Shown: piece after piece, positions 57,899 through 64,000 of the stretch
Layout: every line of letters begins with the position of its first letter
Position numbering within the stretch: the stretch's first letter is position 1
Assembly (NCBI GenBank): GCA_947039485.1
Contig: CAMQZC010000003.1
Coordinates: 62,001-126,000 of the forward strand
From: an uncultured Verrucomicrobiales bacterium
GTDB taxonomy: Bacteria > Verrucomicrobiota > Verrucomicrobiia > Verrucomicrobiales > Akkermansiaceae
Direction of reading: 5' to 3'
Length of the DNA stretch: 64,000 nucleotides
The notes under the pieces: model-generated
Database searches by the model: none
What the model was told of the DNA's origin: nothing
What the model saw: the letters and a program-made list of their open reading frames with translations, nothing else
Position numbers and translations under genes: made by a program

Positions 57899-58183
57899 TT
57901 AACCAAGAGTAGTGCGCAGCCCCACAGGACTCACACGATTTGTTGTTTTTGCCATGGACATACGGCGTTTAGCCTTAGTCCCTGTATTCTGCTGAGCAGC
58001 CGCCTGAGTATCAGTCTGCTGCGCAGCCTGATTAGCCGTGCTCACCGTCGTACTTTGATCCGCAGCAGCAGCCGCCGCAGCAGCAGCCGCCGATTGAGCA
58101 TCCTTCTGCTTGCCCGATGAATAAATAGAGCTACCCACCGTAGCCGCAGCACCTACAATACTAGCAATTGCTAAACCTGTCAT
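57899..58183 (-). CDS. Small Ala/Gln-rich phage protein with one hydrophobic segment
   Basis: 94 residues from ATG 58183 (MTGLAIASIVGAAATVGSSI); a longer start would overlap the previous gene. One hydrophobic segment precedes a low-complexity A/Q/T tract and a basic SMAKTTNRVSPVGLRTTLG tail. It probably accompanies the internal virion proteins. Confidence 0.6.
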   Translation of the reverse strand: MTGLAIASIVGAAATVGSSIYSSGKQKDAQSAAAAAAAAAADQSTTVSTANQAAQQTDTQAAAQQNTGTKAKRRMSMAKTTNRVSPVGLRTTLG

Positions 58184-58187
58184 AAAA

Positions 58188-58745
58188 TTATTTTTTCTTT
58201 TCTGTTGTATTCCACCAAGCACCGCCTGGTCCAACTAAATTATAATCAGCAGAAGTCTTAGCCAAGAATTGCAAACTATCCCCCCCCAGAGCCCACCACT
58301 TAGAGGAATTGAGAGCATCCGCCGAGGCATCATAAAAGTCAGCTTGAATATTGCTCATATGGAGAGCCGTATCCCCATCGCGTCGCGACATATTAGCCGC
58401 CTCACGCGCATTGCTATCAGCAATCACATTAGACTTATTCATGTTGGCAATCTGAGATTCAAAAACCTGAGCCACAGACTGCTCCGTTGTCAGCTTACTG
58501 CCCGAGGAAGCCATAAAGCCCGAGGCCGCATTAGCCGCCCGAGCCGAGCCCGTGGCAGCCGTCTGATTCTGACGCAGCGTCATCATATTATCTGACACCA
58601 AATAAGCATTGCGAGCCGAATCGGCCTCCATGCTATAAGCCTGCTGATACTTACTCTGCTTTGCCGCAATACCAGCTGCACGGCTATTACCCGCCTGATT
58701 GGCATAATTAGCCTGCTGAGTCTGCATATCATTAAAAGAGCCCAT
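58188..58745 (-). CDS. Internal virion protein, gp14-like
   Basis: 185 residues from ATG 58745 (MGSFNDMQTQQANYANQAGN), just after the adaptor gene. The upstream extension lies inside that gene in another frame and looks like an out-of-frame shadow. The composition (Ala, Gln, Asn, Met, with helical repeats QAAYSMEADSARNAYL-like) recalls T7 gp14, an ejected core protein. Start 58784 (MPAIYTPFTL) is an alternative. Confidence 0.6.
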   Translation of the reverse strand: MGSFNDMQTQQANYANQAGNSRAAGIAAKQSKYQQAYSMEADSARNAYLVSDNMMTLRQNQTAATGSARAANAASGFMASSGSKLTTEQSVAQVFESQIANMNKSNVIADSNAREAANMSRRDGDTALHMSNIQADFYDASADALNSSKWWALGGDSLQFLAKTSADYNLVGPGGAWWNTTEKKK

Positions 58746-58749
58746 AATA

Positions 58750-59310
58750 TTAGCTAAGGTAAATGGGGTGTAGATCGCGGGCATAAGCAGCAGAATGCGC
58801 CCCAGGAGATTGATCATTGCTATCCACCTGCTGAGCATCCTTGAGCTTCGCCCGCGAGAGCATCTGCCAAGCCGCCTGCTCCATAGCCACCGCCACATTA
58901 GCATTAGATACCAATCGAGGAGCAACCTTCGCAGCGAGCAAAAGCGCCACCCCCTCACAAAAACTAGGCTCATCATCAGGGAGAGCCACCGACTGAACCA
59001 TGATATTGGACATATAGCGCAGCTCCACCGCCTCGCGGTGATCATCAGAATAAATCACATTGCCCATGCGCTCAAAGCGCGCCACATCCAGACTAATCAT
59101 GCGCAAGCAATCATCCGGCAGCCTCGCCGACCCAGAGGATAAATCAAGAAAGGTCATCGCCATAGCAAAAGTCCAAGACGTATAATCCAGAGCCAAACCA
59201 ATGCAATGCTGAGCCACAAGATCGCAAGCCTCCGCCGAAGGAGAGCCCGCCACATAAGAGCGTTCACCCAAATACGTCAACGCCAAACTGAAAAGCGACC
59301 CCTTGTCCAT
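58750..59310 (-). CDS. Tail adaptor protein, gp11-like
   Basis: 186 residues from ATG 59310 (MDKGSLFSLALTYLGERSYV). The pattern SLALTYLGE...CDLVAQHCIGLALDYTSWTFA...LPDDCLRMISLDV is characteristic of tail tubular protein A/adaptors in podoviruses, which connect portal and nozzle. A later or earlier start (59361) is possible. Confidence 0.72.
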   Translation of the reverse strand: MDKGSLFSLALTYLGERSYVAGSPSAEACDLVAQHCIGLALDYTSWTFAMAMTFLDLSSGSARLPDDCLRMISLDVARFERMGNVIYSDDHREAVELRYMSNIMVQSVALPDDEPSFCEGVALLLAAKVAPRLVSNANVAVAMEQAAWQMLSRAKLKDAQQVDSNDQSPGAHSAAYARDLHPIYLS

Positions 59311-59427
59311 GACACTAGGATATTGCCTTTTTTTGTCCCGTTCAACCGCAGTTAACTGCAATGAATCTTTTTTTGAAAAAAGATGAGAAAAACTGACAAA
59401 ACAGCCCGACTCATCAAAAAACTAGCG

Positions 59428-59433
59428 TATAAT
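59428..59433 (+). promoter_or_regulatory. -10 element TATAAT for the antisense small gene
   Basis: A perfect TATAAT stands 87 nt before the ATG at 59521, in an AT-rich spacer. A clear -35 is lacking, so the promoter is only tentative. Confidence 0.4.
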
Positions 59434-59520
59434 AGACATACAGGCACAGAGGAAGTAGCCTACTTAACAAAAATACTTCCATTAAAAAAATGAAAAAACA
59501 TAAGAAAAACAATAAAAAAC

Positions 59521-59859
59521 ATGATCAACATCAATACGCTACCTCAATTGATCGGAGGAGAAACAAAAGACATAGAAGAAGCTAATCATCTTAGGATTAG
59601 AATATGCGAAAACATCAATGAATCACTCAAACAGAGACGCGACCCAACATATATCAGGGCCGTGGACGCGTTGCGTGATCCACCTTCGTTCTGTGACAGC
59701 TCAATGACCCGCGACTTTAAAACCGTCGAGTATGTAGAAGCCTACTATACAATTGATGCCTGCGAGCGCTACACAGAAAAACTCCGTAAAGCTAAAAATA
59801 GTGAGGATATATTCCAACTCAGGAACAATATCCCAGAGACCGAGAGGACACCACTCTAA
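59521..59859 (+). CDS. Small plus-strand prophage protein, unknown
   Basis: 112 residues, acidic and helical with no hydrophobic span (MININTLPQLIGGETKDIEE). It lies between the early genes and the late genes on the opposite strand and is followed by a strong terminator. These features support a real transcript, perhaps a regulator or lysogeny-expressed factor. No family is recognised. Confidence 0.65.
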   Translation: MININTLPQLIGGETKDIEEANHLRIRICENINESLKQRRDPTYIRAVDALRDPPSFCDSSMTRDFKTVEYVEAYYTIDACERYTEKLRKAKNSEDIFQLRNNIPETERTPL

Positions 59860-59913
59860 GCTATCATAGCCCACAGCCCCCATAGCCTCCACAGGCTATG
59901 ATGGCTTTTTTTT
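59859..59913 (+). terminator. Strong terminator of the plus-strand gene
   Basis: A 13-bp stem (AGCTATCATAGCC with GGCTATGATGGCT, one G-T pair) is followed by eight T (59906-59913). It touches the stop of the terminase small subunit gene on the other strand. Confidence 0.92.
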
Positions 59914-60311
59914 CAGAGCCCCTGCCGCTTAGCACTGAGCGCGTCAATGACATTAGAGAAGCTCAGCCCGACATTCACCTGAACACTAGGCAGCGCCTTA
60001 TCGTTGTAGCCCGCCAGCTTAGCATAGAGAGCATATCCAGCAATAGCATCCTTCGGGGCGGTCGTATCCTCCTGCGCCACCCCGAGCACGCGCTGCATCA
60101 ACTCCTCCCGACTCAGCAGAGCCGTCACATCAGCCGCCGCGCGCAGCTGAGCCAGATGCGCCACAAACTGAGGCTTGATAGCCAGCCGAGAAGCAGTAGA
60201 AGCCGCCGCCGCTGACGGACCATAGACCGAGCAATAAGCCTCCGTTTGATTGTGACCCAACACCAGCAAACGAGCGAACTCGCGCTGACGCTCATTGAGC
60301 TGCTTACTCAC
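59913..60311 (-). CDS. Terminase small subunit
   Basis: 132 residues. The N-terminal LNERQREFARLLVLGHNQTEAYCSVYG is the typical HTH of phage small terminases and binds packaging sites. It overlaps the next upstream gene by 8 nt. The large subunit lies 16 kb away on the opposite strand, an unusual separation. Confidence 0.8.
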   Translation of the reverse strand: MSKQLNERQREFARLLVLGHNQTEAYCSVYGPSAAAASTASRLAIKPQFVAHLAQLRAAADVTALLSREELMQRVLGVAQEDTTAPKDAIAGYALYAKLAGYNDKALPSVQVNVGLSFSNVIDALSAKRQGL

Positions 60312-60651
60312 CCGTCAACCCCTCCCCCTCTGCAAAAATCTCATTAACCACATCGCGCACCAATAAACGGCCATCCATCGACAAGCCCCAAGCATAAGCC
60401 AGCCCCCCGCGCCGCACCTTATCAAGCACCACCCGCCCCCGCAGCAGCACCAGCCCACGGCAATTAGCCTGAGAGAGAGCAAAGCGCACCGAGGACTCAG
60501 GCCAATCTAGCGCATCTGCCAGCTCCAGCTGAGTCATCCGATCCACCCCCGCCAGCGTCAAGCAAACCGCATACACCGACGGAGGCAAGGGACGCGCCTC
60601 GCGCCGCAAAAAAGCAAACACCCTACAGAGTAACTGTTGTTTTGTTGTCAT
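60304..60651 (-). CDS. Winged-helix-like phage protein
   Basis: 115 residues. DRMTQLELADALDWPESSVRFALSQA fits a winged-helix DNA-binding segment. The start overlaps the stop of the replication-type gene (TAATG). It is a possible regulator or replication partner. No family is confirmed. Confidence 0.55.
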   Translation of the reverse strand: MTTKQQLLCRVFAFLRREARPLPPSVYAVCLTLAGVDRMTQLELADALDWPESSVRFALSQANCRGLVLLRGRVVLDKVRRGGLAYAWGLSMDGRLLVRDVVNEIFAEGEGLTGE

Positions 60652-61601
60652 TATTCAATTTTAATTAGCCTCATTGAGGCATAGTTACTAGCCCCTAAGC
60701 CATGTTGAGCCTCGCGCAGCATAGCCAGAGCCTCCTCATGCTCCTGCTCACTCACCACTTTATCAGCAGGAGGAGAGCCCGCCGAGAGCGCCCGCTTTGC
60801 GCCCTTAGCCTTCCAGCCCTGCCACTTCGCCCACCGCTCCGCATGAGCAAGCACATCGCCAAGCTCCGCAAAGAGCCTAGAGAGCCCCGTAGGCCGCCAG
60901 AACTTGCTATCCTCCGTCAGCTTCGCCGCGTAAAAAGCCTTGAGCAACTCCGCATCAGCAGAGGAAAGCCCCCCGATCGTCTCATAGGCATCCCTAGCCG
61001 CAGCCTCAACATCAGCAGGCAAGACCCGCATCCGCTTCGCCGCAGGCGTCGCCTGACACACAGCCGCGACAAAGTCGCCAAAGCCAGCCTCATCAAATGG
61101 GGCGGGGGCAGCCTGCCGCCCTGGTAATCCATCAGCCGCCACCAATATAGGAGCTAGAGCAATACTAGCCCCCTCAATATATTCTTCTCTTCTCTTCTCT
61201 TCTCTAGGTAACGCTTGCGGCGTGACCCCTGTCACGCTTGAGGCGTGACACAACTCTTGCTTACTGCGCGACAATGACTTACGCCTAGCCGACTGAGCCC
61301 TATCCTTAGCAGTTGCCCCATTATGCTTATCAAAGCCCAAGGCAACCACACAGCCATCATCATCCCTCGATGTCCAGCCGACAAGATCCAGGGCGGAGGC
61401 AGCCCCCCGAAAGCCCAGCTCATCGTCCACATCCTCAGGATAGAGACCCGTATTACCATCGGTTGTTTGCGCATCCAGCCAGCAAAACCAATCAACAGCC
61501 AAGCCCAGAGCCGTATGCCTCTTGCATCCAAGAGCGCGCGCCAGCTGTCTAATCTTAGCCGCCCGCGGCAGCGTCGCATTTAACTTAATCCAACTCATCA
61601 C
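60651..61601 (-). CDS. Replication-type protein (helicase loader or DnaD/DnaT-like)
   Basis: 316 residues. The N-terminal SWIKLNATLPRAAKIRQLARALG then TALGLAVDWFCWLDAQT is the winged-helix start often seen in phage replication initiators. A linker with basic residues follows, then a C-terminal helical part. Position between SSB/RusA and terS fits a replication role. The motif level does not decide which. Confidence 0.6.
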   Translation of the reverse strand: MMSWIKLNATLPRAAKIRQLARALGCKRHTALGLAVDWFCWLDAQTTDGNTGLYPEDVDDELGFRGAASALDLVGWTSRDDDGCVVALGFDKHNGATAKDRAQSARRKSLSRSKQELCHASSVTGVTPQALPREEKRREEYIEGASIALAPILVAADGLPGRQAAPAPFDEAGFGDFVAAVCQATPAAKRMRVLPADVEAAARDAYETIGGLSSADAELLKAFYAAKLTEDSKFWRPTGLSRLFAELGDVLAHAERWAKWQGWKAKGAKRALSAGSPPADKVVSEQEHEEALAMLREAQHGLGASNYASMRLIKIE

Positions 61602-62006
61602 TCAATAAATCCAAAATCGCATCAGCCCCGCGAGCTGCTTGTCATGCAAGAGCTCAATACCCGCGAGCGACAACTGCGCATCATCAATGCACAACGCCTC
61701 ACACATACCATCCTTGACATACTTGCAGCGCGAGAGCACATTATCATCATCAGGGCGAGTCCCCTTATAAAACCACTCCACGCGATAGAGCGTAGGAGAC
61801 TCCGTAATAGGATAGCCATGCTCCTCAATACAGCGCATCGCCAACAACTTAGCAGACACCTTCACAGCATGGCTCAACTTATGCTTAGCCGCCCAGTGAG
61901 CCCGCCCATTACCACCCAGCTTGCCGCTAGGGTGAGGCAACTCAATAAGCAGCGCTGGCACATCAAGCCACCTGCCCTCCAACTCTTTTCTCATGTAAAT
62001 TGGCAC
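61602..62006 (-). CDS. RusA-type Holliday junction resolvase
   Basis: 134 residues. The RusA signature P-D-x-D-N...DG..D-D (here TRPDDDNVLSRCKYVKDGMC followed by IDDAQ) gives the catalytic aspartates. It resolves four-way junctions in phage recombination or replication. Confidence 0.85.
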   Translation of the reverse strand: MPIYMRKELEGRWLDVPALLIELPHPSGKLGGNGRAHWAAKHKLSHAVKVSAKLLAMRCIEEHGYPITESPTLYRVEWFYKGTRPDDDNVLSRCKYVKDGMCEALCIDDAQLSLAGIELLHDKQLAGLMRFWIY

Positions 62007-62009
62007 AAT

Positions 62010-62459
62010 TCAAAAAGGAATATCTTCATCAGCCAAGGGCTCAGAAGTCTGTGAGTTACTATCATTGTAAGCAGCGCCTTGGTTGTAGCCACCGCTGTTG
62101 CTATTGCGTTGTTGGTATCCGCCACCAGCCCCTTGCTGCGCCTTAGGAATAGCGCCCAGCTCGATGTTCGACACCACGCAGACATGCTTAGAGCGCGTTT
62201 GACCCGACTTATCAGACCAACTCTCTTGCTTGAGCCGTCCCTCAACCAACACCTCCCGTCCTTGACTGAGATACTTTGCAGCCATCTCAGCCGTCTTACC
62301 CCAAGCCACACAGTCCAAGTAACATGTCTCCTGCTTATCCTGCCCTAGCCTCGTATTTGAGGCTAGGGAGAAATTCAAGCAGGGATTACCAGCCCCATGA
62401 TGCTTGAGTGCATCCATGCGAGACACGCGCCCGCACATAATTAACCTATTATAATTCAT
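62010..62459 (-). CDS. ssb: Single-stranded DNA-binding protein
   Basis: 149 residues. An OB-fold core (VSRMDALKHHGAGNPCLNFSLA, YLDCVAWGKTAEMAAKYL, EVLVEGRLKQESW) and a disordered Gly/Gln/Asn tail ending DEDIPF, the protein-interaction tip of bacterial SSB. It is probably the phage's own SSB. The start overlaps the nuclease gene by 4 nt. Confidence 0.93.
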   Translation of the reverse strand: MNYNRLIMCGRVSRMDALKHHGAGNPCLNFSLASNTRLGQDKQETCYLDCVAWGKTAEMAAKYLSQGREVLVEGRLKQESWSDKSGQTRSKHVCVVSNIELGAIPKAQQGAGGGYQQRNSNSGGYNQGAAYNDSNSQTSEPLADEDIPF

Positions 62460-63598
62460 GACTTAATTGCTTTAATACTCCCGTCTGTCGTTGACACCTC
62501 GCCACAGTCAGCAAGGGTACTACGTAGCCAGTCCTTGCTTTCCGTCGTCGTGACTTTGCCGAGGGTAGCCTTGCGTGCATCATGCACAGCCTTATCCAGC
62601 TTACTGATACCAACCGAGCAACAGGCTGCAAAATCAGCAGGTGACATAGATATCGATTCACTAAGCTTCATAAAAGCCGCACTAGCATCCGTGACCTTGA
62701 ACGAGCATCTACCCTTGGTCAGGGAGTAGCCGTCAATACTCAAACCTTGCGCCAAATCTGCCTTAGCCAGCTTCTGCACCTTATCAGCCCACGACTTAGC
62801 AAGACTAGACAAATCCAGAATCTCCTTTTTTTGAGCAGGGCTAGAACGCTCCCAGCGCAAGCCTGTCTCCTCATTAGCAACAGTAGATAAAGATGTCCTG
62901 AGTTGCAAGCAAGTAGCGGCTGCGCGGCAATACTTACAAGCCTTCGCACTCGCCTTGAGCGGCTGCATAGGATTTGCCGCCTGATCAATTAACGCTATGA
63001 GTTGCGGCTTTGCTGCCTCTAACTGAGACGCACTATATCGGACAAGCTCAGGTTTTTGACGACTAAGATAAGGCTGCAAAATTGCGCAGTACACGTCTTG
63101 AAGCGGACTTGGCGAGTTCACATAAACAAGCACCGCCAAGGCAAGTAGCTGCTTATTCTTCGGACTCGTAGTCACCTCTCCGCGCCCAAACTTATAATCA
63201 ATAACAAGAGCTTTATCATTATCACTGTAGACAATATCCGCCTGACCGCTCATCACCTCATCATCATCATCATCATCATCATCCTTAAGCCATAAACGCA
63301 TCTCACGAGATGACGTATAACCATCAGACAAAAGAGCCTGAGCAAGATCAAGCTCAGTCTTACGGCACCACTCCAAAGCCTCATTTTCATCCTCATCTGA
63401 GGACGAGGATCCAAGCTCCATATATTGATGCATCCTCGTGCCCGCCGCAGCATCCTTGCTCGTCGCCTCAGGCATGCATTGTTGCTCAGCAATCCAAGAA
63501 CCACGACAGAGAACAATGCGCTCAATACCGCTTGCCGATGGCACCCCCTTGCGGGGGTCTTCTTCAACAATGACAAGCTCTGTAGTTTCAGTTTTCAT
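62456..63598 (-). CDS. PD-(D/E)XK nuclease, DUF2800/Cas4-like
   Basis: 380 residues. H57 in TRMHQYMEL, then MSGQADIVYSDN and LVIDYKFGRGE supply the GxxD and D-x-K catalytic set. The cysteines in KACKYCRAAATC with an earlier VLCRGSW cysteine suggest an iron-sulfur cluster, as in Cas4/AddB-type nucleases. An eight-aspartate run (GAT repeats, 63253-63283) interrupts the middle. It probably serves with the upstream recombinase in homologous recombination. Confidence 0.82.
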   Translation of the reverse strand: MKTETTELVIVEEDPRKGVPSASGIERIVLCRGSWIAEQQCMPEATSKDAAAGTRMHQYMELGSSSSDEDENEALEWCRKTELDLAQALLSDGYTSSREMRLWLKDDDDDDDDEVMSGQADIVYSDNDKALVIDYKFGRGEVTTSPKNKQLLALAVLVYVNSPSPLQDVYCAILQPYLSRQKPELVRYSASQLEAAKPQLIALIDQAANPMQPLKASAKACKYCRAAATCLQLRTSLSTVANEETGLRWERSSPAQKKEILDLSSLAKSWADKVQKLAKADLAQGLSIDGYSLTKGRCSFKVTDASAAFMKLSESISMSPADFAACCSVGISKLDKAVHDARKATLGKVTTTESKDWLRSTLADCGEVSTTDGSIKAIKS

Positions 63599-64000
63599 TA
63601 GTCTTCAAAGTAAGTGGGTACATCTTGAGCGTAATCGTCAACCTCAAAAAGGTTAGGATTCAATTTATCATCATCATCTAGAACAATATCCTTCCTTGTG
63701 ATTACAGGAACAGCCACGGTCTGAGCATTCTCAAATTTCGCTTCTATTGGCTTCTTTTTAGGAGAGGGAGCTGGCGCGGTATCAATGGGGGCATCGGTAA
63801 TTTTCACTTTATTCTCTTCCGGAAATTCTTGATGAGCGCTCGACATTCCGTCTTGAATCGAAGTATAAATCTTGCCCAAATTGACAAGCTCCGTAGCCGA
63901 AGAAGCCTCAGCCTTGTGAGCTATGCGCTTTTCAATCTGCTCACGCGTCACGCCAATGCTAGCAAAAGCCGCCAGCATCGAGCGAATCTTGTCAGGCAAG
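63598..64000 (-). CDS. Recombinase-like C-terminus, cut by the window edge
   Basis: 133 residues visible and open at the edge. LPDKIRSMLAAFASIGVTREQI followed by KAEASSATELVNLGKIYTSI fits the C-terminal part of a RecT/Bet-type annealing protein, and the location before an exonuclease-type gene agrees. The rest lies outside. Stop and nuclease start overlap (TAATG). Confidence 0.55.
   Translation of the reverse strand, partial: LPDKIRSMLAAFASIGVTREQIEKRIAHKAEASSATELVNLGKIYTSIQDGMSSAHQEFPEENKVKITDAPIDTAPAPSPKKKPIEAKFENAQTVAVPVITRKDIVLDDDDKLNPNLFEVDDYAQDVPTYFED

Noticed and set aside
58745-59045. Extended N-terminus for the gp14-like protein
   Set aside because: The extension is Arg/Trp/Leu-rich and lies out of frame within the adaptor gene, typical of a shadow.
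61218-61250. GCGTGAC/GTCACGC inverted repeat in the replication-type gene
   Set aside because: It lies inside coding sequence with no supporting context, so it is probably chance.

Overview
The window looks like chromosome from a host-associated member of the Verrucomicrobiota, probably Akkermansiaceae, carrying a large podovirus-like prophage. No 16S gene is present, so this rests on gene content. The supporting features are a planctomycete/verrucomicrobial-style sigma factor coupled to a Ser/Thr kinase, a DUF4492-cydA-cydB oxidase operon, methylmalonyl-CoA decarboxylase, a secreted sialidase-family protein, a secreted ankyrin protein, and a tail-module protein with BspA-type repeats.

Bases 1-29,100 are mostly ordinary chromosome. 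In order they hold: a Ser/Thr kinase (cut by the window start) and its sigma factor; gpsA-plsY; tRNA-Phe; cydB, cydA and a DUF4492 protein; a nucleotide operon pyrF-thyA-folA; two lipoproteins bracketed by remnants of an XRE regulator; scpB; a small secreted-protein gene lying between two imperfect copies of the scpB 3' end and the scpB/tRNA-Leu intergenic region; tRNA-Leu; a YeiH-family transporter, a thioesterase and a class V aminotransferase; an orphan phage capsid gene; a secreted sialidase-family protein; an 888-residue ankyrin protein; a membrane protein; a PatB/MalY-type C-S lyase; an acyltransferase; and a DUF3592-like protein.

Bases 28,132-64,000 are the prophage and its left border; the right end lies outside the window. 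Reading on the minus strand from 64,000 downwards, the order is: a recombinase-like C-terminus, a PD-(D/E)XK nuclease, SSB, a RusA-type resolvase, a replication-type protein, a small HTH-like protein and the terminase small subunit; then a tail adaptor, internal virion proteins, a cassette of receptor-binding-type proteins, lysis genes, portal, scaffold and major capsid protein; then a tail fibre, two small proteins, a 735-residue internal virion protein and a 3,086-residue polyvalent protein. The large terminase and tail nozzle genes (43,867-48,011) are inverted relative to the rest of the late genes. No integrase or repressor is visible.

The most unusual structure is at the left border. About 300 bp encoding an N-terminal domain of the giant protein is duplicated in inverted orientation just beyond the giant gene's 3' end. 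There it is fused to a multi-spanning membrane domain, giving a separate 320-residue gene. The inverted copies bracket the whole giant gene, so the arrangement could be an inversion substrate, a decoy or exclusion factor, or a by-product of rearrangement.
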